DNA of 37,600 nt from contig JACRCK010000019.1 of NCBI GenBank assembly GCA_016219065.1, positions 1-37,600 on the forward strand, given 5' to 3'. Of this stretch, positions 16,779 to 25,011 are shown in pieces (the stretch's first letter is position 1; each line of letters opens with the position of its first letter). The stretch comes from Deltaproteobacteria bacterium (GTDB lineage Bacteria > Desulfobacterota > RBG-13-43-22). Below the pieces are notes generated by a model, which searched no databases, was not told the DNA's origin, and saw only the letters and a list, made by a program, of their open reading frames with translations. Both the position numbers and the translations under genes were made by a program.

Positions 16779-18086
16779 TTATCTCAGGCTTACCGTCGTG
16801 CTGTGCTGGGCGAGGGCGTATTTGTCCTTGCCTTCCACCGCCTGCCGAGGGTCGCCGCCGGCCGGCAGATGCCAGATTTTAACGGTCACATCCAGGTCCT
16901 TGTTTTTGATGTTCCGGATCTTCTTGCCGTCCTTTTCCGTATCTTCATAGGGAAACTTGATCTCGAACGTTTCGGTCTTCCACTGGCCGGGCTGGAGGCT
17001 TGTATCGGCCAGCATGCCGGACTTTCTGAAGGGGCCGTACACCATCTTGTCCCCCCGACCGTAAGCCGGAGATTGGGGCATGTAAATTTTGTAATCGTAA
17101 TAGACTTCCCGGCCATCCTTGGTCTTGGCGATCACTTCCAGGATCACCCGGTTGGGGGACGGTCAGCCGTCCGGGATGCGGTGCCCCGCTTTGTTGAACA
17201 TCTTGACCGTCAGTTCCGCCGTGGGCACCCAGTCGCCGGCCTTGGGCAGGAACTGATAGGACCGCGTCTCGACCACCAGTTCGACCGCCTTCGCGGCCTG
17301 GGCCTTGTCCCGGTAGGCGGGGATCAGGTGATCCTTGACCGCCAGATTCCGGCCGATTTTGATATCCGCCATGTGGCATTCCTGGCAGTTCTTGTTTCCG
17401 CCGCTGGGAATATAGGCGTGCAGGTAGCTGCCGTACAGGGTGGCGCACTGGGTGGGTTGATGAAATTCAAAATTAGGTCCCAGGCCATGGCACTGCCCGC
17501 AGAGGATGGCCTGATCCATGACCGGGCTCTTTTTGATCCCCGGGTTCTTTTTGCCGGGGTGAACGCCGGCCACCAGCGCGCCGTAGACCGTCTTCGGCTG
17601 GATCTCGCCGTCCACCCACTTGTGCGTGATGGCCTTGTTGTTATGGCAGACCACGCAATTGATGCTGACCTTGTTCAAGGTGTCCTTGTCGCCGGCCAGG
17701 ATGGCCTTGGCCAGATCCTGGGCGACTTTATCGGTGGCGTTTTTGATCTGCGGCAAGTGGCAGGAAAAACAGGTGGCCATATGCTCTACCTTGATATCCT
17801 CCACTTTTTTTACCCCCGAATATTTCCATTCCCCCATCAGGGCGTCGGTAATAAAATTTTTCAAGGTAGCCAGGGTCCGGGGTGTTCCGACCAGGGACTG
17901 GGAGTGAATGGATTTTTCCCAGGTTTCGTAAATCTTCAGATGACAGGCCTTGCAGGATGAGGAATCATACATCCGGGCCAGTTCATCGATGGTCCCGGCC
18001 TTTTTCGTCTCCTGGCCGTGGACCAGGATTGCCGGGGCCAGGACAGCCAAAAATGATACCAGCAGCAGCCATTTTAAAACCCGCAT
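16779..18086 (-). CDS. Pentaheme cytochrome c with in-frame UGA (putative selenoprotein) 1
   Basis: Read through the TGA at 17163-17165 this is one 435-residue protein. A signal peptide (MRVLKWLLLVSFLAVLAPAI) is followed by five CxxCH hemes at about residues 45, 106, 144, 196 and 234. A C-terminal beta domain begins with NKAGHRIPDG-Sec308-PSPNRVILEV. Related cytochromes carry GHKxPTG-x-PSRR here, so Sec stands at the variable position of a known motif. The downstream part has no signal peptide, heme or convincing start of its own, yet it is homologous to the same part of the second copy (DTSLQP, ETFEI). A hairpin follows the TGA. The start at 18086 has AGGAG. The operon context suggests electron transfer to or from the two molybdoenzymes. 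Its layout recalls Geobacter ExtK/ExtL, from memory only. Confidence 0.85.
17127..17148 (-). promoter_or_regulatory. SECIS-like hairpin downstream of the UGA, copy 1
   Basis: In the mRNA, bases 15-21 after the UGA (GGUGAUC) pair with bases 30-36 (GAUCGCC), giving 7 bp with one G-U. The 8-base apical loop is CUGGAAGU. The loop starts 22 bases after the UGA, within the distance known for bacterial SECIS elements. The second cytochrome has the same hairpin at the same place. Confidence 0.65.
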
Positions 18087-18178
18087 GGTTTTCTCCTGTT
18101 TAGTGTTTTCATTACCGGGCAAAATTTTCATGCTTCGCAGGTTCTCACCAAGAGATGGGTTATAGGAACCATCGTTCC

Positions 18179-18424
18179 CTAACAGCCCTCATCCTTCAGG
18201 ATCTTGACCGGAGGCGCAGGCGCCTTTACGGCCGGGGCGGAAGACCCCGGTGGCGCCTGGGCCGGGGCCTTTTCCTCCTTGTCTTTGGAAGCCTTTTCCG
18301 GCGAGGCTGGTTGGGCGGAACCCGGGGGTGCGGTGGTCTGGGTTTCCTCCTTGGAAGCAGCCGTCACCGAAAAGGCAAAAACAAACAACAGCAACAAAAC
18401 CAACAGCCATTTAAACGAACGCAT
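18179..18424 (-). CDS. Small secreted Pro/Ala/Lys-rich protein, unknown function
   Basis: An 81-residue product starting at the ATG at 18424, behind AGGAGGGG. A signal peptide (MRSFKWLLVLLLLFVFAF, cut near TAASKE) is followed by a low-complexity region rich in Pro, Ala, Lys and Glu, ending in VKILKDEGC with a terminal Cys. The signal peptide resembles that of the next gene, the pentaheme cytochrome. I recognise no family. A flexible periplasmic linker or a thiol-bearing tail is possible. It lies inside the operon, 92 bases before the cytochrome, so it is probably made with it. A longer upstream start would read through an intergenic repeat and is rejected. Confidence 0.65.
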   Translation of the reverse strand: MRSFKWLLVLLLLFVFAFSVTAASKEETQTTAPPGSAQPASPEKASKDKEEKAPAQAPPGSSAPAVKAPAPPVKILKDEGC

Positions 18425-18462
18425 AATCCCCTCCTTTGCACTAAATTCGAAATTCGGTTCCC

Positions 18463-18485
18463 CCCCTCCCGTCAAGGGGGAGGGG
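18463..18485. repeat. GC-rich hairpin repeat (GGGAGGGG type)
   Basis: CCCCTCCC and GGGAGGGG arms flank GTCAAGG. It matches the repeats at 4059-4079 and 10300-10320. It sits in the 176-base gap between the FmdE-like gene and the small secreted protein gene, the largest gap of the operon. Confidence 0.6.
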
Positions 18486-18600
18486 ACTTTTACCCAGTTT
18501 CGATCATCAAACAAAATTAGTTTTACATGAGGTCTATTTTGATGAATATAGATAAACCGCGAAGATTTTCCAAAGAACTCCAGTGATAGAAATTCAAAGG

Positions 18601-19215
18601 CTAATAACTCACGGCCTGTTTCAAAAAGATTTCCGCGGGACTCTCAATCTGGTAATATCCATCCCCCTGGCAGGAGAGGCAGAGCGCCCCCTGGCGCAGG
18701 CTGTAAGCCTCGCCGCAGGAAGGGCAGACCCCGGTCTTTCCTTTTTTTATTTTGGCGTAGTGGCGGGTGATCGTTACCGGGTCGGCCGACAAAACCTCCC
18801 GGCCGGCCTCCAGAATGGTCCGATTGAGGACCTCCAGCGGCAGGTCTTTTTTCTCCACCAGCTTCATGAACCAGTTGTAGAGGTTGGGGAAGGCCGCGGT
18901 CTTGCCCACATCCAACCGGACCCGGAAGCCCTGCCGGTTTTTTTTGTCGTAGAGGCTCAGGGCGAACTTGTCCCAGTCCAGGACCTTCATCCAGCCGTTG
19001 CCGCAGGTGCAGGGGGTCAACAGTTGGACGGCGTCGGGCAGGCAGAAGCGGGTTTCCACGATGGCGTCGGCCTCCACCTCCTGCCCCACCAGTTCCAGGG
19101 CATAATCCACCATAAAACCGCCGAGCAGGACCCCGGGGGCCACCCAACCGTGAAATTTGCGGATTTCTTCCATGAAGGCTTCAACGGGTTTTCCGCCAAT
19201 CATTATTTTATTCAT
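18601..19215 (-). CDS. FmdE family protein with C-terminal zinc ribbon
   Basis: A 204-residue protein. The N-terminal half matches the FmdE domain first named in formylmethanofuran dehydrogenase operons: FHGWVAPGVLLGGFM at about 21-35 and CLPDAVQLLTPCTCGNG at 58-74, with Cys58, Cys69 and Cys71. The C-terminal part has CPSC and CLSC (164, 167, 179, 182), a likely zinc ribbon. There is no signal peptide, so it should be cytoplasmic. FmdE proteins often occur with molybdoenzyme genes and may act in molybdenum cofactor handling or insertion, but the biochemical role is not established. It follows molybdoenzyme 1 by 29 bases and has AAGGAG before its ATG. Confidence 0.85.
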   Translation of the reverse strand: MNKIMIGGKPVEAFMEEIRKFHGWVAPGVLLGGFMVDYALELVGQEVEADAIVETRFCLPDAVQLLTPCTCGNGWMKVLDWDKFALSLYDKKNRQGFRVRLDVGKTAAFPNLYNWFMKLVEKKDLPLEVLNRTILEAGREVLSADPVTITRHYAKIKKGKTGVCPSCGEAYSLRQGALCLSCQGDGYYQIESPAEIFLKQAVSY

Positions 19216-19244
19216 GTCTTAACTCCTTCGTCCGTGGAAAGGAT

Positions 19245-22200
19245 CTACACCTTTACCAGCTTGACCTGGCTCTGGTAAAAGACCGCGCTCCCGCCCACTG
19301 TATCCACCAGGCCCGTATTCTTCAGGTGGGGATCGACGCGCATGGCGGCGTTGGCGTGAATTCCCGTGCCCCGCCGCGGATCGCCGGGTACGGTCTCACC
19401 GTCGATGGTCACGGTCTGGGCGCCGTATGACCAGTGCCCATGGCCGAGGGAAAAGGCGATTACTCCGGGACGGAGCCCTTCCCGGACCTTGATCCGGGCG
19501 ACCATGGGTTTCTTGGTGCCGTTCCCCAGGTCCCAGACCCCCTCGGGATTGGAAACGGAAACGGTTTTTACGAGGTCGCCGTCTTTCAACCCCAGACGCC
19601 GGGCATCGAAAGAGGAGATATCCACGAAATTTTCCGGGTACAGGGCCTGGAGCCAGTAATTGCCCGAAGTCCGGCTCTTGGTCTGAGAGATGACCCGGTA
19701 GGTGATCAAGGTCAGGTCAAACCCCTGGGCCTGGTCATTGATCGGCCGACCGAGACAATCCAACGGACCCCCAATAAAATCGGCATGGGCTTTATAGGCC
19801 TTCCCGGTCATGGGATGTTTGTGGGTAGCCAGCTTCTCCATATAGATGCCGACCATCTTTCCGTATTTGTTGGCTAATTGATCATCCTTATAGGCCTTGT
19901 CGTAAGCCTGGAAACGGCCCCCCCGGTTGAGGACGTAAATCGTCTGGGCCCACCAATCCGGGCCGAGCAGCGCTTCCCACCGCTTGTGATCAAATACAGA
20001 AGCGGGCAGATGACGCCGGGCCTGCTTGAAGATCTCCATCTCCCGGGCATCGGCCCCCGGGACTTTTTCCGATCCGTCGGGTTTGTCGCCGAAGGCCACA
20101 TTGGCCGTCATGCGCAGATAGAGGTCCTCTTCCCGCTTGAAGTGCAGCCCCGGACCGAAGGCATTCTCTCCGAACCCCGGCAGCTTCAATTTCTCGGCCA
20201 GGGCCAGGAGCAGGGATTCCAAGGAGAGCGGCATTTTTTCCCCGAAGACGGTGACGATTTCCGTCAGCGGGGCGGCGGCCGGCTGTCGAATGGGGGCTAC
20301 CTTGGGGGTAACCGAGGGATGGGAGCCCGCAAATTCCCACCGTTCGAGATAGGTCAGATCGGGGAAGATGTAGTCGGCGTACATGCTGGTTTCGCCGATG
20401 ACGATGTCGGAGGCGATCACCAGGGGGATTTTTTTCGGATCCGAGAGGATCTTGATCAGCTCGTGGCCGGCGGGCAGGGCGTAGACCGGGCTGCCCATGT
20501 AGAGCAGCAGGGCCTTGATAGGATAGGGGTAGGCGTCACCCATACTGGGGATGATTTCCTGATAGATGTCGCTGGAAAAAGGATACCAGTTTCTTTTAGC
20601 CGGATATCCTTCAAAGATCGTACTTTTTTCATAATAGGTTTCATGGCGGATAATGGAAATCCCCCAGGGTTTGATTTTGCCCGGCATTTTCCGGAGATCA
20701 AAAGGTTTGCCTTCTTTACTGCCGATCGCATCGTAGGTAGTCAACTTGGAAAGCCCGCCCTTCCAGTCATGATTACCGATCAGGGTGTTGACGGTCATCC
20801 AGGCCAGCACATTGTAAAAACCGGAGGTATGTTGAGAGACCCCCCGGTGGATATCGGCCACGGCCTTCCGACCATGGCTGGTAAATTCCTGGGCCAGCTC
20901 AATGATTTCCTTTTCCTTCACCCCCACCAATTCCGCCCATTGGGGCATGGTGCGCGCCAGGGCCGCTTCCTTCAGAAGCTGCAGCACGCTTTTTACCGGG
21001 ATGTCCTTGAGGCGGGTATCGACAAACAGGTCACCCTCCACCGCCTCTTTTTCCCCATTGGGGTCAAAGGGTTTGGGCTGGCCTGCGCTCATAACGATAA
21101 AAGGATCGAACTCCCATTGTTCCGGTTTTTCCCCCTCCTTGGGTTTCGCCCCTTCCTTGGGCTTCTTGGTCCGTTTTTCCTTGGGGAGGCCCAAATCGGA
21201 CCCTCTCAGGAAGGCCCCCGGTTTTCCGTCCTCTCCGATTTTGACCAGCCAGGGGGCCTGGGTCCAGGTCGGTTCCTCGTCTTCCGCGGCGGCGGCTTTA
21301 TTGGCATTAACCAGATAGCCGGCATTGAACCGTTCATGTTCTATAATCCAGCGGATCATGGCCAGGGCCAGGGCGCCGACCCCGTTGGGGGCGATGGGCA
21401 GCCACTTCCAGGCCCGGGCCGCCGTCTTGGAGCAGCGGGGATCCACGACAGCGATTTTCAGCCGCCCGTCCACCATCCCCTGGGTCAGCTTCTGGACCCG
21501 CAGCGGCGGGCCGTAATTGGCCTCGAAAGGGCTGGCGCCCACGAAAAGAATGAATTCGGCGTTACCCGTGTCGCCCTGCCAGTAGAATTTACTGCCGCCC
21601 CCGAATTTCCCTTCCTCGAACTGGTCGCTCATGGCCCGGCAGGTGAAATAGAGGGACCCCTGACAGACGGTGGTATGACCGTGGGCATTGAAGGAACCGA
21701 AGGCATCCCGGGTGAAACGGTTGATCATATCGCCCCGGCCCCCTTTCAGCCGGCCCCAGTTGAAGCAAAACTGGTTGTTCTTGGGGCCGAAGTCCGGGTG
21801 GTCGGGATCGATCAGGTATTGCAGATTTTCTTTGTGTTTTTCTTTGAACTCCGCCGGAGTCATCTTTTTTTCCGCCACATTTTTGGCGTCTTCGGCCAGG
21901 GCAGCGGATAGCTCCGGGTCTTTCAGGACGTAGAGGTCCTTGAGCCCCGCCACCGGGCCTTCTCCGAAGAGATTCCCCCCCTCGACGACCTCCTTGATGG
22001 CCTGGTCAAAAGGAATGGATTTCCATTGGTTCGCCCCCCGTTTCCCGGCCCTTTTCAGAACCTTGACGATCCGGTACGGATCGTAGAGGGCCTGGACTCC
22101 GGCCTGCCCCTTCGGACAGAGGGAACCGTCAATCGGGGCGGCCTCGGCCAGGGGCGTGGCGTAGGGGATATGGGGGGTCAGGGTCCAGGGATTGTAAGGG

Positions 22201-22484
22201 TTCCCGTCGATTTTGGCCACCTCCCCGTCCTTGATTTTAACCTTCATTCCGCAGTTGGTGTTGCACTGCTGACAGACGGTATAGATCAGATTTTCCGGGA
22301 GGTGCAGGGTATATTCCTTACCCAGCAGGTCATCGGCGAAAGCGGGGGAACCGGCTTCTTCATCGAGAAACTGCCACAGGGCGCCGGAGGCGGCCAGGGA
22401 ACCGCCGAGCAGGGCGGTACACTTGATAAATTCCCGGCGGCTCAGATCGGTCTTGAGCAGGGATTTTTTATTGGTCTTAGGCAT
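19245..22484 (-). CDS. Tat-exported molybdopterin oxidoreductase 1 (TtrA/ArrA-like)
   Basis: A 1079-residue DMSO-reductase-family catalytic subunit. It has a Tat signal (SRREFIK, residues 15-21), a [4Fe-4S] motif at Cys71, 74, 78 and 123 (CQQCNTNC and CPKG) and a probable molybdenum ligand Cys274 in HGHTTVCQGSLYF. A Lys/Glu-rich loop (TKKPKEGAKPKEGEKPEQ) in the middle is absent from the paralogue at 12689. Upstream are the NrfD/PsrC subunit (8-base overlap) and the ferredoxin, the standard three-subunit set of tetrathionate, polysulfide or arsenate reductases. The protein should be periplasmic. Substrate is unknown. The size favours a TtrA-like enzyme. Confidence 0.9.
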   Translation of the reverse strand: MPKTNKKSLLKTDLSRREFIKCTALLGGSLAASGALWQFLDEEAGSPAFADDLLGKEYTLHLPENLIYTVCQQCNTNCGMKVKIKDGEVAKIDGNPYNPWTLTPHIPYATPLAEAAPIDGSLCPKGQAGVQALYDPYRIVKVLKRAGKRGANQWKSIPFDQAIKEVVEGGNLFGEGPVAGLKDLYVLKDPELSAALAEDAKNVAEKKMTPAEFKEKHKENLQYLIDPDHPDFGPKNNQFCFNWGRLKGGRGDMINRFTRDAFGSFNAHGHTTVCQGSLYFTCRAMSDQFEEGKFGGGSKFYWQGDTGNAEFILFVGASPFEANYGPPLRVQKLTQGMVDGRLKIAVVDPRCSKTAARAWKWLPIAPNGVGALALAMIRWIIEHERFNAGYLVNANKAAAAEDEEPTWTQAPWLVKIGEDGKPGAFLRGSDLGLPKEKRTKKPKEGAKPKEGEKPEQWEFDPFIVMSAGQPKPFDPNGEKEAVEGDLFVDTRLKDIPVKSVLQLLKEAALARTMPQWAELVGVKEKEIIELAQEFTSHGRKAVADIHRGVSQHTSGFYNVLAWMTVNTLIGNHDWKGGLSKLTTYDAIGSKEGKPFDLRKMPGKIKPWGISIIRHETYYEKSTIFEGYPAKRNWYPFSSDIYQEIIPSMGDAYPYPIKALLLYMGSPVYALPAGHELIKILSDPKKIPLVIASDIVIGETSMYADYIFPDLTYLERWEFAGSHPSVTPKVAPIRQPAAAPLTEIVTVFGEKMPLSLESLLLALAEKLKLPGFGENAFGPGLHFKREEDLYLRMTANVAFGDKPDGSEKVPGADAREMEIFKQARRHLPASVFDHKRWEALLGPDWWAQTIYVLNRGGRFQAYDKAYKDDQLANKYGKMVGIYMEKLATHKHPMTGKAYKAHADFIGGPLDCLGRPINDQAQGFDLTLITYRVISQTKSRTSGNYWLQALYPENFVDISSFDARRLGLKDGDLVKTVSVSNPEGVWDLGNGTKKPMVARIKVREGLRPGVIAFSLGHGHWSYGAQTVTIDGETVPGDPRRGTGIHANAAMRVDPHLKNTGLVDTVGGSAVFYQSQVKLVKV

Positions 22485-23775
22485 GTTGTTGACCTCCTTG
22501 TCCGGCGTCCTTCGCTTGGGAGTCGAGAATGTTGCACCAGGTGGCCGGATCCCTTTTTTCGCCCTTCCCGACCGGGGCGTGGATGGGCAGCCAGCGGCTG
22601 CCGGCCAGGAAGGCGATCAACCCGAAGGAGACGATCCATAGGGAAACCAGCCACTCCATGAGGCTGGGAATATAGTTGGTCCTCAGCCGGGGGTGGAAAA
22701 AGGTGAATTCCAGGCCGTCCAGTTTGTAGATGGCCAGGTCGGGAATGAGGAAATTGAAACGAACGGTGAGGAAGGTGACGACGATCAGAAAACAGGCCCA
22801 GGCCACGGTCCGGGGCTGTTCCGGAGATTTGATCAGCAGGATCAGGGGTATCAGGGTCCCCAGCAAAAGGTGGATGATCCAGAAACTCCACCAGTGCCGC
22901 CCGAAGGCGATCAGGTTGAGCGAAGTCACGATGCCGGTCACTTTGGACTGGTAACCCACAAAGAACTGCAAGACCTCCATGAGGGTAAAAATGACCAACA
23001 GGTAGAGGATAACCTGCCCCAGGGGTTTGACCAGCCCCTCGTCCTCGTGAAAGGCATAAATCAGGGCGGTGATCAGGGCGCCCCCGGAGAGGAGCGCGGC
23101 GGTGATGAAAAGCAGCGGCGTCATGGCGCTGTTCCAAATGGGTCGGTTCTGGAGGATGGCGAAAAAGGCCCCGTTGGTCCCATAGAAAAGGAGCCCCACC
23201 GGCAGACTGATGATAGACAGGCGCCGGACCCACAGGCCATCGCGTTCCCGGTCTTCCTGGGTATAACCGGTCTTCCCCAAGGCCAGGAGGCGGTACACTT
23301 TGTTGGGCTTCAACTTTTCATCCTGGGCTAAGCGAATCAGATCCTCCCGGAGCAGGAAAAATGATTCCAGCAGATAGATAATGAGCATGAGATTGGTAAA
23401 AATAACAAACCAGGTCATCAGGGAAGTGAAACTCGGGGTGATCATAAAGCGATAGAGCCGTTCCATGTGGCCCAGGTCGAGGGTGATGAAAATCAACTCG
23501 CAGATCAGAGCCACCAGCACGGTGAAGGCCGAGAGGCGGCCCACCGTTTTTAGACGTTCCACCCGGAACATGTAGGTCATGATGGTTATCAGAAAGGCCC
23601 CGGCGGTGAGGCCGACGAAAAACAGATAAAAAACCACCCAGAGCCCCCAGGGCACATAGGAGCCGTAGTTCACGGAGGCGTGGCCGAAAATCAGCCGGCT
23701 GCCCATTCCCCAGGAGCCGATGATCAGGCCGATGATTCCCAGGACCATCAGGATCTTGAATTTTTTTTCATTCAT
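22477..23775 (-). CDS. NrfD/PsrC-type membrane subunit
   Basis: A 432-residue integral membrane protein from the ATG at 23775. An open frame extends further upstream but overlaps the ferredoxin gene. It has about nine to ten transmembrane helices, for example ILMVLGIIGLIIGSWGMG at the start and FLTVRFNFLIPDLAIYKLDG in the last third. This is the NrfD/PsrC/TtrC pattern of quinol-binding subunits that pass electrons through a ferredoxin subunit to a periplasmic molybdoenzyme. It is 16 bases after the ferredoxin stop and overlaps molybdoenzyme 1 by 8 bases. It is the only such subunit in an operon with two catalytic and two ferredoxin genes. Confidence 0.9.
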   Translation of the reverse strand: MNEKKFKILMVLGIIGLIIGSWGMGSRLIFGHASVNYGSYVPWGLWVVFYLFFVGLTAGAFLITIMTYMFRVERLKTVGRLSAFTVLVALICELIFITLDLGHMERLYRFMITPSFTSLMTWFVIFTNLMLIIYLLESFFLLREDLIRLAQDEKLKPNKVYRLLALGKTGYTQEDRERDGLWVRRLSIISLPVGLLFYGTNGAFFAILQNRPIWNSAMTPLLFITAALLSGGALITALIYAFHEDEGLVKPLGQVILYLLVIFTLMEVLQFFVGYQSKVTGIVTSLNLIAFGRHWWSFWIIHLLLGTLIPLILLIKSPEQPRTVAWACFLIVVTFLTVRFNFLIPDLAIYKLDGLEFTFFHPRLRTNYIPSLMEWLVSLWIVSFGLIAFLAGSRWLPIHAPVGKGEKRDPATWCNILDSQAKDAGQGGQQHA

Positions 23776-23791
23776 AACTTTTTCCCCTTTT

Positions 23792-24544
23792 CTACTTGAG
23801 ATAAACCACGGAGGGTAGGGTGCCCAATTCTTCCTTGAGGCGGAAGGAGCGGGGTGAGGCCAGTTGTTCGGAAATGAGGGCCTCGGGGTCGTTCCGGTCG
23901 CCGAAGAAGGTGGCCCTCCCGATGCAGGTGGTGACGCACATGGGCAGCATCCCGACAGCCAGCCGATGCAGGCAGAAATGGCACTTGCGGGCATTTCCGA
24001 CCGGCGAACCGTGTCCCCGGTCCGGCCAGGTCTTGCCGTATTCCACGGCCGGTTTATCCTCGTAGCCCTTGGCCGCTGCTTGGCGGCCTACGATTTTTCC
24101 CGGAACATCCGGGGTCTTGCCGGTGTACCATTCCCCAAAATCGGAAGTACGGGCCGCGTAGGGACAGGCCACCAGGCAGTACCGGCAGCCGATGCAGCGC
24201 TTATAGTTGACCACGGTCACCCCCTGAACGGTTTTGTAAGTCGCCTTGACCGGACAGACCTTGACGCAGGGGGGGTTCATACAGTGCATGCAGGGCCGGG
24301 GGAGAAAACGCCGACGGACATGGGGATAGGTCCCTATCTCCTCTTCCAGCACGGGTCGGTAGACCACCCCGGGCGGGAGCTTGTTTTCAGCTACGCAGCC
24401 GATGGTGCAGGCGTGGCAGCCGACGCATTTGGCTATGTCGATCACCATGGCCCACTGGACCTTGGTCGGGTCTTTGGTATTGGCCTTTCTTAGGTCCCTC
24501 TGCATCCGTACCAGCAGGTCTTCTTTGGGTAGTATCCGACCCAT
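23792..24544 (-). CDS. Four-cluster ferredoxin subunit 1 (PsrB/TtrB-like)
   Basis: A 250-residue iron-sulfur protein with four cysteine groups: [37 protein letters not shown] and CHFC with later Cys in LPMCVTTC. It is the electron-transfer subunit between the NrfD-type protein and molybdoenzyme 1. No signal peptide is present, so it is probably exported together with its Tat partner. AGGAGAAGCTTC precedes the ATG. It is similar to ferredoxin 2 at 15917 but lacks its long C-terminal tail. The gene starts 47 bases after the REC-like gene. Confidence 0.92.
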   Translation of the reverse strand: MGRILPKEDLLVRMQRDLRKANTKDPTKVQWAMVIDIAKCVGCHACTIGCVAENKLPPGVVYRPVLEEEIGTYPHVRRRFLPRPCMHCMNPPCVKVCPVKATYKTVQGVTVVNYKRCIGCRYCLVACPYAARTSDFGEWYTGKTPDVPGKIVGRQAAAKGYEDKPAVEYGKTWPDRGHGSPVGNARKCHFCLHRLAVGMLPMCVTTCIGRATFFGDRNDPEALISEQLASPRSFRLKEELGTLPSVVYLK

Positions 24545-24591
24545 GAAGCTTCTCCTTTCAATAAGGGTTTAATCCTTCCCCTCCGATAGGG

Positions 24592-24966
24592 CTATCCGGT
24601 TCGAGGAGGATCGAAAAGGGCTTTCAGCCAATAGAGCAGGTCCCCGTAGTCCGGCAATTTTTCAAAACAGGCGTCGATGTAGCGGCGCATGGCCTCCTCC
24701 AGTTCCTGGTGAAATTTCCGGCTCGATAAGCCGACGAGGCCCAGGAATGGATATTCTTTTTGCAGCTCTTTGAGAAAAAGGTTATCCAAGATTATCTGGT
24801 CAAGGTCTATGAGCATTACCCGGCAGTGTTGTTTCTTAAGCTGGGCCTTGGCCTCCGGAAGAGACGGGACCAGGATGGGGACATAACGTTCTTTTTCTAG
24901 GATGGCACACAGGTCTTTGGTATAATTTTCGTCCCAACCTGCTATAATAATTTGATTTTTATCCAT
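24592..24966 (-). CDS. Single-domain response-regulator-receiver-like protein
   Basis: A 124-residue protein with the REC fold pattern: IIIAGWDENY with an acidic pair at 12-13, MLIDLDQ with the candidate phospho-acceptor Asp54, and FEKLPDYGDLLYWL with Lys103 in the conserved position before Pro. No output domain follows. It is the first gene after the sigma-54 promoter, so it is probably made with the respiratory genes, where it could report or tune phosphorelay signalling. No cognate histidine kinase is in the window. The active-site set is slightly atypical, and a phosphorylation-independent role is possible. Confidence 0.7.
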   Translation of the reverse strand: MDKNQIIIAGWDENYTKDLCAILEKERYVPILVPSLPEAKAQLKKQHCRVMLIDLDQIILDNLFLKELQKEYPFLGLVGLSSRKFHQELEEAMRRYIDACFEKLPDYGDLLYWLKALFDPPRTG

Positions 24967-25011
24967 ATTCCCTGGGTCCGTTGAAAAAAGTGCTCGATTA
25001 CTGTCAATAAA

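Noticed and set aside
17163-17165. TGA in cytochrome 1 read as an ordinary nonsense mutation or sequencing error
   Set aside because: The same codon is TGA in the paralogue at 33702, both downstream frames are intact and homologous, and the same hairpin follows both. Not fully excluded without the selenocysteine machinery in view.
19878-21911. 677-codon plus-strand open frame
   Set aside because: Antisense to molybdoenzyme 1. Composition (Gly, Phe, Arg, Gln rich) is that of a shadow frame.
23776-23994. N-terminal extension of the NrfD-type protein by 73 residues
   Set aside because: It lies inside the ferredoxin gene, lacks membrane-protein character and has no ribosome-binding site. The ATG at 23775 is preferred.
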